A stretch of 64,000 nucleotides of DNA from Azospirillum halopraeferens DSM 3675 (GTDB taxonomy: Bacteria; Pseudomonadota; Alphaproteobacteria; Azospirillales; Azospirillaceae): NCBI RefSeq assembly GCF_000429625.1, contig NZ_AUCF01000004.1, positions 124,001-188,000 on the forward strand. The letters are read 5' to 3'. Within the stretch, counting starts at the first letter, position 1; every line of letters starts with the position of its first letter. The notes under the pieces were generated by a model, which ran no database searches, was not told the DNA's origin, and worked only from the letters and a program-made list of their open reading frames with translations. The translations under genes were made by a program, and so were the position numbers. Positions 6,027-15,367 of this stretch are shown here, one piece after another.

Positions 6027-9008
6027 GGCCGAATGGGCCTCGCGCCAGCGGCCGCCGTCCAGGAAGCGGGTCTCCAGTTCCTCCGCCGGCAGCGGTCGGG
6101 CGATGTGATAGCCCTGCGCCTCATCACAGGCGTGGCGGCGCAGGAAGGCAAGCTGCTCGGCGGTTTCAATGCCCTCGGCCACGACCTTCAGGCCGAGCTG
6201 GCGGCCCATGGCGATGATGGTCGCGGCAATGGCGGCGTCGTCGGGGTTGGCGATGACGTCGTCGATGAAGGAGCGGTCCACCTTCAGGGCGGTGATCGGC
6301 AGGCGGCGCAGGTAGGCCAGGGACGAATGGCCGGTGCCGAAATCATCCACCGCCACGCCCACCCCCAGGTCGCGCAGGGCGTGCAGCGTTTCCGCGATGG
6401 AATCGATGTTGTCCATCATCGTCGTCTCGGTGACCTCCAGCTCCAGCAGGCCGGGATCGATGCCGGTTTCGGACAGTAGGCTGCGCACCGTGCGCAGAGC
6501 CGACTCGTCGGTGAGCTGGCGGACGGAGATGTTGACCGCGACGGGCAAGGGGGCGATCTGCCGGGCACGCCAGCGGGCGATCTGGTCCAGCGCCGTGCGC
6601 AGCACCCAGTCGCCGATGGCGCCGATCAGACCCGTCTCCTCGGCCACGGGGATGAAGATCGTGGGGGGGATGTATCCCTTCTCGGGGTGTTTCCAGCGGA
6701 TCAGAGCCTCCAGCCCCAGGAGACGCAGGGTCGCCACGTCCACCTTGGGCTGATAGACCAGTTCGAACTGGTTGCGCTCGATGGCGTCGCGCAGGCTGCG
6801 TTCCAGGGCCAGGCGGGCCGCCACCTCCTCGTTCATCTCGGGACGGTAGTAGCGCAGGGTGTTGCCGCCGCCCGATTTGGCCGAGTGCATGGCGGTGTCG
6901 GCGTGGCGCAACAGCGCCGCCACGTCGGTGGCGTCGTCCTCGTCGCGGCCGTCGAAGGTGGAGATGCCCACCGACGCGGTGGCGAACAGCGAGTGGCCGC
7001 CCACCTCCAGCGGTTTGGCCAGGGCTTCCAGGACGCTCATGCCGATGCGGCCGGCGTCCTTGGGTTCCGCCAGGTCCTCGGCGATCACCAGGAACTCGTC
7101 GACGCCCAGGCGGCCGACGGTGTCGGTGGAGCGCACGGCCCCGGCGATCGCCTGCGCCACCGCCTTCAGCAGCCGGTCGCCCACCTCGTGGCCCAGGCTG
7201 TCGTTCACCAGCTTGAAACGGTCCAGATCGATGGACAGGGCGGCCAGGCCGGTGCCCTTGCGGCGGGACAGGCCCATGGCGTGGGTCAGCCGGTCCTGCA
7301 GAAGCGTCCGATTCGGCAGCCCGGTCAACGGATCGTGCGTCGCCATGTACATGAGCTGCTCTTCGAAGCGCTTGCGCTCCGTCACGTCGGTCATGGTGCC
7401 GGTGAAGCGATGGGCGACGCCGTCGCCGTCGCGCAGGCACTGCCCGCGCGCCTCGATCCACACCCAGCTCCCGTCCTTGCGGCGCATGCGGTAGACCGGT
7501 GCGTATTCGGTGATCTCGCCGCTCAGATACCGCTCGGCCAGCGCCGCCGTCCATGAGCGGTCGTCGGGGTGGATCAGCACCTCCCAGGTTTCCCCCCGGT
7601 CCATCGGAAGCTCGTCGGGGGCGTAGCCCAGCATGGCCACGAACTCCGGCGACCACCACACCCGCCCGGTGCGCAGGTCGGCGTCCCACACACCCGACCG
7701 GGTGGCGGTGACGGCCAGCTTCAGGCGCTGCTCGCTCTCCATCAGCGCCCGCTCCGCATCCCGGCGCTCGGTGATGTCGCGCACGACGCAGATGAAGCTG
7801 ACCCGGTCGCCGAGGCGCATCTGGCTGACGGAGAAGGAGATGGGCACGGTTTCGCCGGACTTGCGCCGGGCGGTCAGCTCCTGGCGGACCACGTCGCTGC
7901 GCTCGTCCGGGGCGTGCAGGGAGCGGGCCAGCGCGCGCAGCACATGCGGCAGGTCTCCGTCGGCGAGGCAGCGGTCGAAGGGCAGGCCGGCCGCCTCGTC
8001 CGCCCGGTAGCCGAACAGCTCCAGGGCCGCCCGGTTCATCGTCTCCACGCGGTGGCAGGTGTCGATGGTCACGATGCCGTCGGCGACGTTCTCCATGATC
8101 CCGCGCAGGCGCAGCTCCCGCTCGCGCACCCGGTCCTCGGCGCGACGGTGGCGTTCCAGCGACTGGCCGAGTCGCAGCAGAAGCCCGTTGATGCTGCGGC
8201 CGAGGATGCCCAGTTCATCGTCGTCATGACGGGGCGGGATGGTCACCAGCGTCTCCGACGGCCGGGCCGGGTCGATGCGGGCCAGTTGCTGCGACACCCG
8301 CAGGAAAGGTTTGGTCACGGCGACGTGCAGACTGACCACCAGGATGGTGGCGAGGCCGACGGTCCACAGCAGGCCGGCCCACAGGGTGACCGAGGCGCGT
8401 TCGAAGAATTCGGCGGCGATCAGCGTCCGGTCCAGCCGCACCCGCAGCACCCCGACGTCCAGGGCGTTGCGCACGACGGTGAGCGGCAGCGCGTACTCCA
8501 GCTCCCGCGGCAGCAGGTGTTCGGCCAGCCACGCGCGGGTGCCGCTCTCCGCCGGCCGCTCCCGCAGGGCCAGCACGCTGCCGAAATCGTTGCGCAGCTC
8601 GGCCAGCACGATCGGTTCATAGGCGAACAGCCCGTCGAGGACGCGGCCCGCCATGTCCCGGTCGAAGCCGTAAGCCGCCTCGGCGGCCGGCTCGTGCACC
8701 GTGCGCATCACCTGGTTGACCAGGACGTCGGTCCGCCGCTCCAGGTGCATCAGGTCGACGATGATCTGTCCCGTCGCCACCAGCAGGCCCAGCACCAGGG
8801 TCAGCAGGACGGTGTTGCGGGCCTGCTTGTAGGACAGGCGCCGGCGCATGGGCAGCCGTTCCGGGCCGGGCGACCCGTCACCGCCGCGGCCTCCGGCGCT
8901 GCGGGATGCGACGTCGCGGACGTCGTCTCCGGCACCGATCGGGTCCGCCCGCCCGCCGGACCGACGGGTGCGCTGCTGAGGCGGTTCGATCAGCGGCAAC
9001 GTTGCCAT
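6024..9008 (-). CDS. Membrane PAS-GGDEF-EAL cyclic-di-GMP protein
   Basis: About 994 residues. Order: Pro/Arg-rich cytoplasmic N-terminus, membrane segment (NTVLLTLVLGLLVATG), periplasmic sensor of about 140 residues, second membrane segment (LWAGLLWTVGLATILVVS), HAMP-like linker, two PAS domains with PAC motifs, GGDEF, EAL. The diguanylate cyclase signature is GVDEF (about 635-639), one residue off consensus. The EAL domain is intact (EAL at 767-769, NISVRQL, DDFGTGHSS, EGIE). It is therefore expected to be mainly a c-di-GMP phosphodiesterase; whether the GVDEF site makes c-di-GMP is open. Start ATG 9008 is provisional because no clear ribosome site is seen; ATG 8852, just before the first membrane segment, is an alternative. 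Confidence 0.88.
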   Translation of the reverse strand: MATLPLIEPPQQRTRRSGGRADPIGAGDDVRDVASRSAGGRGGDGSPGPERLPMRRRLSYKQARNTVLLTLVLGLLVATGQIIVDLMHLERRTDVLVNQVMRTVHEPAAEAAYGFDRDMAGRVLDGLFAYEPIVLAELRNDFGSVLALRERPAESGTRAWLAEHLLPRELEYALPLTVVRNALDVGVLRVRLDRTLIAAEFFERASVTLWAGLLWTVGLATILVVSLHVAVTKPFLRVSQQLARIDPARPSETLVTIPPRHDDDELGILGRSINGLLLRLGQSLERHRRAEDRVRERELRLRGIMENVADGIVTIDTCHRVETMNRAALELFGYRADEAAGLPFDRCLADGDLPHVLRALARSLHAPDERSDVVRQELTARRKSGETVPISFSVSQMRLGDRVSFICVVRDITERRDAERALMESEQRLKLAVTATRSGVWDADLRTGRVWWSPEFVAMLGYAPDELPMDRGETWEVLIHPDDRSWTAALAERYLSGEITEYAPVYRMRRKDGSWVWIEARGQCLRDGDGVAHRFTGTMTDVTERKRFEEQLMYMATHDPLTGLPNRTLLQDRLTHAMGLSRRKGTGLAALSIDLDRFKLVNDSLGHEVGDRLLKAVAQAIAGAVRSTDTVGRLGVDEFLVIAEDLAEPKDAGRIGMSVLEALAKPLEVGGHSLFATASVGISTFDGRDEDDATDVAALLRHADTAMHSAKSGGGNTLRYYRPEMNEEVAARLALERSLRDAIERNQFELVYQPKVDVATLRLLGLEALIRWKHPEKGYIPPTIFIPVAEETGLIGAIGDWVLRTALDQIARWRARQIAPLPVAVNISVRQLTDESALRTVRSLLSETGIDPGLLELEVTETTMMDNIDSIAETLHALRDLGVGVAVDDFGTGHSSLAYLRRLPITALKVDRSFIDDVIANPDDAAIAATIIAMGRQLGLKVVAEGIETAEQLAFLRRHACDEAQGYHIARPLPAEELETRFLDGGRWREAHSA

Positions 9009-9226
9009 GGGGCGGGGTTGTCCATACGAAGAGGCGCCGGTTCCCGATGGACCGGTCCCGGCGGTTGTGGGTCCGAAGGTATCATATTTGGTTTGGGCGT
9101 TTGTTTCACTGCCGATTGATGACGATTGCCGGGGTGCCCGTGCGAATGCCGTCCGGGTTGCGTCATCCCGGGGTTCGCCTATAAGGAATGCGTCGCCCCC
9201 CGCCACACGACGGAGCGTGCCGAACC

Positions 9227-10639
9227 GTGCGAATCCAAGACCTGACCGACCTCACCGGCGCCGGCACCCGCCTGTTCGACCAGCTCGGCGACGCCGCCGG
9301 CCGCATGCTGGAAGGGGAAATCCGCCTGGGCGTCACCGGCCTGCGGCGTGCCGGCAAGACGGTGTTCGTCACCGCGCTGGTGGACAACCTGCTGAAGGCC
9401 GGCCGGCTGCCGTTCCTCGATGTCATGGCGTCGGGGCGCTTCCGGGCGGCGCGGCTGAAGCCCCAGCCCGACGCGGATGTGCCCCGCTTCGAGTACGAGC
9501 GGCACCTGGAGGCCCTCACCGGTCCGGCTCCCGACTGGCCGCAGCCGACCCGGGGGATCAGCCAGCTTCGCCTTGCCATCCGCTACCGGCCGGGCTCGGC
9601 CCTGCGCCGGGCGGTGCAGACGGCGTCGACACTGAACCTGGTGGTGGTGGACTACCCCGGCGAATGGCTGCTCGACCTGCCGTTGCTGCGCCTGAGCTTC
9701 GCGCAGTGGAGCACCATGACCCTGGATATGGCCCGCCATCCGCCCCGGGCACCGCTGTCGGCGGACTGGCTGGCCTGGGCCGATTCCATCGACCCGGCCG
9801 CTCCGGCGGAGGAGGAGGACGCCCGCCGCGGTGCCGCGCTCTACACCGCCTATCTCCACGCCTGCCGCCGCATCGAGCCGGGGCTGAGCCTGATCCAGCC
9901 CGGCCGCTTCGTCGAGCCGGGCGACATGAAGAACGCGCCGCTGCTGACCTTCTGCCCGCTGCCCGGCGATCGGCGCGGCCGCCACTCCCTGTGGGCGCTG
10001 ATGGAGGAACGCTACGACGCCTACAAGACCTCCGTCGTCCGCCGGTTCTTCACCGAGCATTTCGCCCGCCTGGACCGGCAGGTGGTGCTGATCGACGTGC
10101 TGGGCGCCCTGAACGCCGGGCCGATCGGCCTGGCGGACATGAAACGGGCGCTGCAACTGAGCCTGGAGCCGTTCCGCCACGGCAGTTCCGGTTGGCTCGA
10201 CTGGCTGCTGGGCACCCGCATCGACCGCGTGCTGTTCGCCGCCACCAAGGCCGACCACATCGCCGCCAGCCAGCACGGCAACCTGAAGACGCTGCTGGAC
10301 GGTTTCGTCGCCGAGGCGCGCTCCCACATCCGGTTCGAGGGGGCGGCGGTGGAGACCATGGCCCTGGCGTCGCTGAAATGCACGGACACCGTCATCACCG
10401 AACACGAGGGCCGGCAGCTCCGCTGCGTGCGCGGCATTCCCGTCGGGCGCGACCGGCCGACGGTGCTGTTCCCCGGCGACATCCCGCCGGGGCACGAGGT
10501 GTTCCCGCCGGGCCGCGAGCGTCCTTACAGCTTCCTGAGCTTCAAGCCGCCGGCCGGGGCGGGGGCGGACGGCCGCGGCCTGCCGCACGTCCGCCTGGAC
10601 CAGGCGCTGCAGTTCCTGCTGGGGGATTACCTGGAATGA
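9227..10639 (+). CDS. ycjX: YcjX family nucleoside-triphosphatase (DUF463)
   Basis: 470 residues from GTG 9227 (GGAG upstream), which gives the family-like opening RIQDLTDLT...IRLGVTGLRRAGKTVF. The Walker A loop is GLRRAGKT (about 38-45). Further family traits are VVVDYPGEWLLDLPLL (Walker B region), the internal FTEHFARLDRQVVLIDVLGA block and FAATKADH as base-binding motif. YcjX proteins are soluble GTPase-like proteins, induced with envelope stress in enterobacteria. An in-frame ATG at 9188 is an alternative start. The next gene begins within its stop codon (ATGA), and that gene is the usual partner YcjF. Confidence 0.88.
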   Translation: MRIQDLTDLTGAGTRLFDQLGDAAGRMLEGEIRLGVTGLRRAGKTVFVTALVDNLLKAGRLPFLDVMASGRFRAARLKPQPDADVPRFEYERHLEALTGPAPDWPQPTRGISQLRLAIRYRPGSALRRAVQTASTLNLVVVDYPGEWLLDLPLLRLSFAQWSTMTLDMARHPPRAPLSADWLAWADSIDPAAPAEEEDARRGAALYTAYLHACRRIEPGLSLIQPGRFVEPGDMKNAPLLTFCPLPGDRRGRHSLWALMEERYDAYKTSVVRRFFTEHFARLDRQVVLIDVLGALNAGPIGLADMKRALQLSLEPFRHGSSGWLDWLLGTRIDRVLFAATKADHIAASQHGNLKTLLDGFVAEARSHIRFEGAAVETMALASLKCTDTVITEHEGRQLRCVRGIPVGRDRPTVLFPGDIPPGHEVFPPGRERPYSFLSFKPPAGAGADGRGLPHVRLDQALQFLLGDYLE

Positions 10640-11649
10640 CCGAATCCACCCGCGACCGCGACTGGATCGCCCCCATGGAGTTGGACCCTGACGGGTCCGC
10701 GCCGCTGCCGGTGGAGGAGGAGGCGCCCGAACCGGTTCCCGGCGTCGAGCCGGAGGTGGAGCGCCTGCCTGCGGTGCGCGCCATGCGCGGTGCCGGCGGC
10801 AGCCGGGTCGGGCGCTGGCTGGCCGGGGCGCTGGCGGCCATCGTCGCGGTGGCGCTGGGGTTCGACACCGCCGACCTGCTGGCCCGGTCCTTTGCCACCA
10901 GCCTGGCGCTGGGAGTCCTGGTCGCTGCGGCGGTATCGGTCGCGGTGGTGTCCGCCGGCGCCATGCTGCTGCGGGAACTGCGCAGCCTGCGGCGGCTGCG
11001 CCGCATCGAGGAGCTGCGCGGCACCGCCGACCGGCTGGAGGGCGAGGCCGGCCATGGCGAGGGCGACCGCTTCGCCGGGGCGCTCGCCCGCCTCTACGAC
11101 GGCCGCCCCGATCTGGAACCGGTGCTGGTCCGCCTGAAGGACGCCATCACCGACGCTCACGACGACGCCGAGGTGGTGCGCCTGATCGACCGCGAGGTGC
11201 TGGCCGGCCTGGACCGGGCCGCCTACCAGCTCACCCTGCGCGCATCGCGGGACACCGCCATTGCCACCGCCCTGTCGCCCGCCGCGGTGATCGACCTGGC
11301 GGTGGTGCTGTGGCGCAATCTGAAGCTGGTGCGGGAGATCGCCACCCTCTACGGCGTGCGGCCCGGCTATTTCGGGTCGCTGCGCCTGCTGCGCCGCATG
11401 CTCGCCAACCTCGCCGTGGCGGGCGTGGCGGAAAGCGCCCACCACGTGGCGGTGGACGCGCTGGGCGGGTCGCTGGCGGCGGCCATCTCCACGCGCGTCG
11501 GGCAGGGGGTCATCAACGGCCTGCTGACGGCCCGCGTCGGCATCACCGCCATGCACACCTGCCGCCCCGTCGCCTTCGGCCCGCACAACCGCCCAAGCCT
11601 GGGCCGCATCCGGACGGAGCTGCTGACGCTGCCCAAACAGGTGCTGTGA
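10636..11649 (+). CDS. ycjF: YcjF family membrane protein (TIGR01620/DUF697)
   Basis: 337 residues, start overlapping the ycjX stop by four bases. An acidic N-terminal region (about 1-50) is followed by two hydrophobic segments (WLAGALAAIVAVALGF and SLALGVLVAAAVSVAVVSAG). The soluble part carries the DUF697 hallmark region (ALSPAAVIDLAVVLWRNLKL, YGVRPGYFGSLRLLRRM). Typical length is 330-350. YcjX and YcjF occur together in many proteobacteria; the pair is thought to act at the inner membrane, but the biochemical role is not settled. Confidence 0.88.
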   Translation: MTESTRDRDWIAPMELDPDGSAPLPVEEEAPEPVPGVEPEVERLPAVRAMRGAGGSRVGRWLAGALAAIVAVALGFDTADLLARSFATSLALGVLVAAAVSVAVVSAGAMLLRELRSLRRLRRIEELRGTADRLEGEAGHGEGDRFAGALARLYDGRPDLEPVLVRLKDAITDAHDDAEVVRLIDREVLAGLDRAAYQLTLRASRDTAIATALSPAAVIDLAVVLWRNLKLVREIATLYGVRPGYFGSLRLLRRMLANLAVAGVAESAHHVAVDALGGSLAAAISTRVGQGVINGLLTARVGITAMHTCRPVAFGPHNRPSLGRIRTELLTLPKQVL

Positions 11650-11705
11650 CCGCGGCAGGGTGCCGCACCCCTGTCGCGCCGCATCCCCGCGTGCACCGGT
11701 GGTGC

Positions 11706-11776
11706 TATAGTACGGGGCGAAGGGGTTCGCCCCTTCCGACGCTTCCGGCGCCGTTCCTCATGGATGGAGGGATGCC
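11706..11776 (+). promoter_or_regulatory. hsp20 promoter -10 and candidate RNA thermometer
   Basis: A good -10 (TATAGT, 11706-11711) would start a leader near 11718. The leader folds into two hairpins. The first is GAAGGGG-TTCG-CCCCTTC (11719-11736), a 7-bp stem closed by a UUCG tetraloop. The second pairs TTCCTC (11754-11759) with GAGGGA (11767-11772), which overlaps the GGAGG ribosome site of hsp20. Weak pairing of the ribosome site next to a stable hairpin is the layout of ROSE and fourU thermometers upstream of small heat-shock genes. No clear -35 was found. Confidence 0.5.
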
Positions 11777-12334
11777 ATGGCCGAGAAGATCGAAACCGCG
11801 ATGCCGGTGGAGTCCGGCACCACGCGCAGCGTTCCTGCGCCGCGCCGCACCTTCGATCCGTTCGTCGAGATGCGGGAGCGCATGGACCGTATGTTCGACA
11901 GCATGTTCGGGACTCTGACACCCTTCGGGCAGCCGTTCGGCCGGTTGCGCGGTGCCGCGCCGCCGGTGGTGATGCCTCACGTCGACATCACTGAAACCGC
12001 GGAAGCCCTGACCATCACGGCCGAATTGCCCGGCCTGGATGACAAGGACGTGTCGCTGACGCTGCTGGACGGCGTGCTGACCGTGAAGGGCGAGAAGAGG
12101 GCCGAAAAGGAGGAGAAGGACGAAGCGAAGAGCTATCACCTGGTCGAGCGCAGCTACGGCTCCTTCACCCGGTCGTTCCGTCTGCCCGAGACGGTCGACC
12201 CCGAGAAGGTCTCCGCCACGTTCGACAAGGGCGTGCTGACCATCACCCTGCCCAGGACTGCCGAGGTCAGGGCGCGGGTCCGCCAGATCCCGATCGGCGG
12301 TGCCGGTGAGACCGGCCCCGCGACGACGCACTGA
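11777..12334 (+). CDS. Small heat-shock protein, Hsp20 family
   Basis: 185 residues. The alpha-crystallin domain spans about 65-165: PHVDITETAEALTITAELPG, then LDDKDVSLTLLDGVLTVKGE and RSYGSFTRSFRLPETVDPEK, ending with the conserved A-x-x-x-n-GVL motif (ATFDKGVLTITLP). The N-terminal region FDPFVEMRERMDRMFDSMFG is a typical oligomerisation segment. It is an ATP-independent holdase chaperone in the cytoplasm. ATG 11777 has GGAGG six bases upstream; an out-of-frame ATG lies at 11772. Confidence 0.93.
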   Translation: MAEKIETAMPVESGTTRSVPAPRRTFDPFVEMRERMDRMFDSMFGTLTPFGQPFGRLRGAAPPVVMPHVDITETAEALTITAELPGLDDKDVSLTLLDGVLTVKGEKRAEKEEKDEAKSYHLVERSYGSFTRSFRLPETVDPEKVSATFDKGVLTITLPRTAEVRARVRQIPIGGAGETGPATTH

Positions 12335-12383
12335 CGGGACCGATGGTCAGGACGGCAGAGGGTCGTCCGGTTCGTGTTCGCTG

Positions 12384-12420
12384 GCGCCCCTCCCCCGGCC
12401 CGTCACCGGGGGAGGGGCGC
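12384..12420. repeat. REP-like palindrome, copy 1
   Basis: Perfect 15-bp arms (GCGCCCCTCCCCCGG at 12384-12398, its complement at 12406-12420) with a 7-base loop CCCGTCA. It lies between the convergent hsp20 and arsC genes, so it could terminate both. A related palindrome with the same core occurs at 61947-61976. Confidence 0.6.
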
Positions 12421-12432
12421 GTCATGTCCGGG

Positions 12433-12978
12433 TCACCCGAAGGCGCCGGCCTGGACCAGTTCGTCGCGCTCCGCCCGATGGCTGCCGATCTGGTTCAACC
12501 GGCTTTGCAGCCCCAGACGGTCGAGCGCGGTGACGCGCAGGCTGCTGAAGATCTTGATGCGGCTCTCCAACTCCACATAGGCACGGCGGTAGGCCTTGAG
12601 GATGCGCTCCTCGCCGCCGTCGGTGGCCGACGGATCCTCGATGCCCCAGTGCGCCGTCATCGGCCGGCCCGGCCATTCCGGGCAGGAGGCCGCGGCGATG
12701 GTGTCGCACAGCGTGAACACGAAGTCGAAGGCCGGGGCGTCCGGGCCGGTGTAGACATCCCAGCTCTTGGAGTGCAGCCCGTCGGTCTTGTGGTTGAAGG
12801 ACTGCAGGATGCGCAGGGTGTACGGGCTCACCGCGCCGCTCGGTCGGCTTCCGGCGGAATGGGCGGCGAACCGCCCGTTCGACCAGCGGCGCAGCAGGCA
12901 TTCCGCCATGATGCTGCGTCCCGAGTTGTGTTCGCACAGGAACAGGACGGTGTAGGTTTTGTCCGGCGTCGCGCTCAT
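12433..12978 (-). CDS. arsC: Arsenate reductase, LMW-phosphatase type (thioredoxin-coupled)
   Basis: 181 residues. The P-loop is FLCEHNSGRS with nucleophile Cys15. Two further cysteines, Cys91 and Cys99 (FTLCDTIAAASCPEW), give the disulfide relay of the thioredoxin-linked ArsC family. The protein is longer than the usual 130-140 residues because of a C-terminal helical extension (from about residue 130), which is common in alphaproteobacterial members. No arsR or efflux gene is next to it, so it appears to stand alone. A role in general phosphatase chemistry cannot be excluded. Confidence 0.85.
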   Translation of the reverse strand: MSATPDKTYTVLFLCEHNSGRSIMAECLLRRWSNGRFAAHSAGSRPSGAVSPYTLRILQSFNHKTDGLHSKSWDVYTGPDAPAFDFVFTLCDTIAAASCPEWPGRPMTAHWGIEDPSATDGGEERILKAYRRAYVELESRIKIFSSLRVTALDRLGLQSRLNQIGSHRAERDELVQAGAFG

Positions 12979-13087
12979 GTCCGGGGGCCCCCACGGTTGC
13001 GGTGCCGCACCTTGGCGCGGCGGCCGCCCGAGGCCAAGTAAAGGTTTTGTTGCAGATCGGCGAGTGCAACCGCGGGGGCGGTGACGC

Positions 13088-15367
13088 TTACTCCTCCTGC
13101 CGCATCAGGATCTTGTCGAGGGTGATCGGCAGGTCGCGCACGCGCACGCCGGTGGCGTGGAAGATGGCGTTGGCGATGGCGGCGGGAACGCCGACGATGC
13201 CGATCTCGCCCACGCCCTTGGCCCCCAGGGGGTTCACCACGGTGTCGCGCTCGTCCACGAAGATCACGTCGATCTCCGGCACGTCGGCGTTCACCGGCAC
13301 ATGGTATTCCGCGAGGTCGTGGTTCATGCAGCGGCCCAGCGTGTGATCGAAGATCGTCTCCTCTTCCAGCGCCATGCCGATGCCCCAGACGACGGCGCCG
13401 CTGATCTGGCTGGCGGCGGTGCGCGGATTGATGATGCGCCCGGCGGCGATGGCGCTGACGACGCGGGTCACCCGGACGGTGCCGAGGTCCTCGTCCACGC
13501 GCACTTCGGCGAACACCGCGCTGTGGGTGCCCAGCGTGTGACGCGAGCGCGCGACCATGTAGGGCAGGGACATCGCCTCCTCCTCGATGGCCGGCAGGCC
13601 GCCGGACCGCATCACGTCGGTGAGGGAGACGCGCCGCACCGGATCAGCGGTGACCACGATGTGGCCGCCGGCGAAGGTGACGTCCCGGGCGCCGGCCCCG
13701 CCCAGGGGTGCGCCGTCCATGGCCGACGCCAGGTCGAACAGGCGGGCGCGCACCCGGTCGCACACCGCCTTGACCGCCGATCCCACGGTGGACACCGTCC
13801 ACGAGCCGCCCTCGATGGGGGCGGTGGGCAGGTCCGAGTCGCCGAGACGGAAGGTCACCGCCTCCACCGGCAGGCCCAGCACCTCGGCGGCGATCTGGCT
13901 CATCACCGTATAGGTGCCGGTGCCGATGTCGGCGGTGGCGCTGGACACCGTCAGCCGCCCGTCGAGGCCGAGCACGGCGCGCGCCGTCGCCCGACCCTGC
14001 ATGGCGTCCCACACCCCGGCCGCCACGCCCCAGCCGATCAGCTCCCGGCCGTCGCGCATGGAGCGCGGCCGGGGCCGGCGGCGGGCCCACCCGAACCGCT
14101 CCGCCCCTTGTGCGAAGCAGGCGCGCAATTCCTTGCTGGAAAAGGGCTTGCCGGTGTTGGGGTCGGTGTCCGTGTAGTTCCGCAGCCGCAGGTCGACGGG
14201 GTCCACGTCCAGCGCGAAGGCCAGCTCGTCCATGGCCATCTCGATGGCGGGCACGCCGGTGGCGGCGCCGGGCGCACGCTGGTCCAGCGGGGTGGCGCGG
14301 TCCAGGCGGACGAGCCGGTAATCCAGCCGGACGTTGTCGCAGCGGTATTGCTGGCCCGACCAGTTCACCACGATCTCCACATAGGTCTCATGGCGGGAGG
14401 ATTCCTGCACCGCCTCGTGGATCAGGGCGGTCAGGCGGCCGTCGCGCCGGGCCCCCAGCGCCACCCGCTGGATGGTCTCGGGCCGATGCCCGAAGCTGAA
14501 CATCTGCGGCCGTGACAGCTCCACCCGCACCGGGCGCCGGAGCTGCGTGGCCGCCATTACCGCCAGGAAAAGCTGGTGCTGCGGCCGCAGCCCCGACCCG
14601 AAGGCGCCGCCGACGAACGGGTTGAGGACGCGAACCGCCGACGCGGGCAGGCCGAAGACCTTGCAGATGTAGGAGCGGGTGTTCTGCGCCCCTTGCGTCT
14701 TGTCGTAGACGGTCAGCGTCCCGTCATCGTGATAGACCGCGGTGGTGGCGTGCATCTCCATGGGGTTGTGGTGCTCGGTCGCCTGGGTGTAGCGGGCGTC
14801 GATGCGCACATCCGCCAGCGCCAGCGCCCGGTCGGGGTCGCCGCGCGGCGGCGGCGGCGGCTCGAACCCACCCTTTGCCTTGCCCGGGGTGAAGCTGTCG
14901 TGCCGGTGGGCGTGCAGGTCGGTGCGGTGCTCCCGCGCCTCGTAGGTCACCTCCACCAGCCGGGCGGCGTAGCGCGCGGTCTCGGGGCTGTCGGCCACCA
15001 CCAGGGCAACGGGCTGGAGCGAGAACTGCACCTCGTCGTCACAGAGGGGGCGGAAGGGGGAGCCGCGGGGGGCGTCCCCGTCCTGCCATGTGCGGTCGAA
15101 CCGGGCGAGATCGGGCCGGTTGCGGTGGGTGAAGACCTCGATGACGCCGGGCACCGCCAGGGCGGCGGCGGTGTCGATGCCGGTGATCCGCCCGCGTGCG
15201 ATGGCGGCGGAGACCACATAGCCGTGCAGCAGACCGGGAACCGGGTGTTCCGCTGCGTAACGGGCGGCCCCGGTGACCTTGAGCCGGCCGTCGACGCGCG
15301 GCACCGGCCGGCCGACGGGACCGCCGGGTTCGGGCAGGAGGTCGGGAATGCGCGGCTTGGCGATCAT
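13088..15367 (-). CDS. paoC: Aldehyde oxidoreductase molybdenum-binding subunit (PaoC type)
   Basis: 759 residues, large catalytic subunit of the xanthine oxidase family. The N-terminal domain has [17 protein letters not shown]. Molybdopterin contacts include FVGGAFGSG, and the catalytic glutamate lies in the C-terminal AKGVGEIG. Family length for PaoC is about 730. The start overlaps the paoB stop by four bases. With PaoB and PaoA it forms a Mo/FAD/Fe-S enzyme oxidising aldehydes, often aromatic. The cofactor is expected to be molybdopterin cytosine dinucleotide, by family. No xdhC/paoD-like maturation gene is seen beside it. Confidence 0.9.
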   Translation of the reverse strand: MIAKPRIPDLLPEPGGPVGRPVPRVDGRLKVTGAARYAAEHPVPGLLHGYVVSAAIARGRITGIDTAAALAVPGVIEVFTHRNRPDLARFDRTWQDGDAPRGSPFRPLCDDEVQFSLQPVALVVADSPETARYAARLVEVTYEAREHRTDLHAHRHDSFTPGKAKGGFEPPPPPRGDPDRALALADVRIDARYTQATEHHNPMEMHATTAVYHDDGTLTVYDKTQGAQNTRSYICKVFGLPASAVRVLNPFVGGAFGSGLRPQHQLFLAVMAATQLRRPVRVELSRPQMFSFGHRPETIQRVALGARRDGRLTALIHEAVQESSRHETYVEIVVNWSGQQYRCDNVRLDYRLVRLDRATPLDQRAPGAATGVPAIEMAMDELAFALDVDPVDLRLRNYTDTDPNTGKPFSSKELRACFAQGAERFGWARRRPRPRSMRDGRELIGWGVAAGVWDAMQGRATARAVLGLDGRLTVSSATADIGTGTYTVMSQIAAEVLGLPVEAVTFRLGDSDLPTAPIEGGSWTVSTVGSAVKAVCDRVRARLFDLASAMDGAPLGGAGARDVTFAGGHIVVTADPVRRVSLTDVMRSGGLPAIEEEAMSLPYMVARSRHTLGTHSAVFAEVRVDEDLGTVRVTRVVSAIAAGRIINPRTAASQISGAVVWGIGMALEEETIFDHTLGRCMNHDLAEYHVPVNADVPEIDVIFVDERDTVVNPLGAKGVGEIGIVGVPAAIANAIFHATGVRVRDLPITLDKILMRQEE

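Noticed and set aside
12979-13087. Possible arsR or operator next to arsC
   Set aside because: No helix-turn-helix gene fits in the gap and no palindrome was evident.
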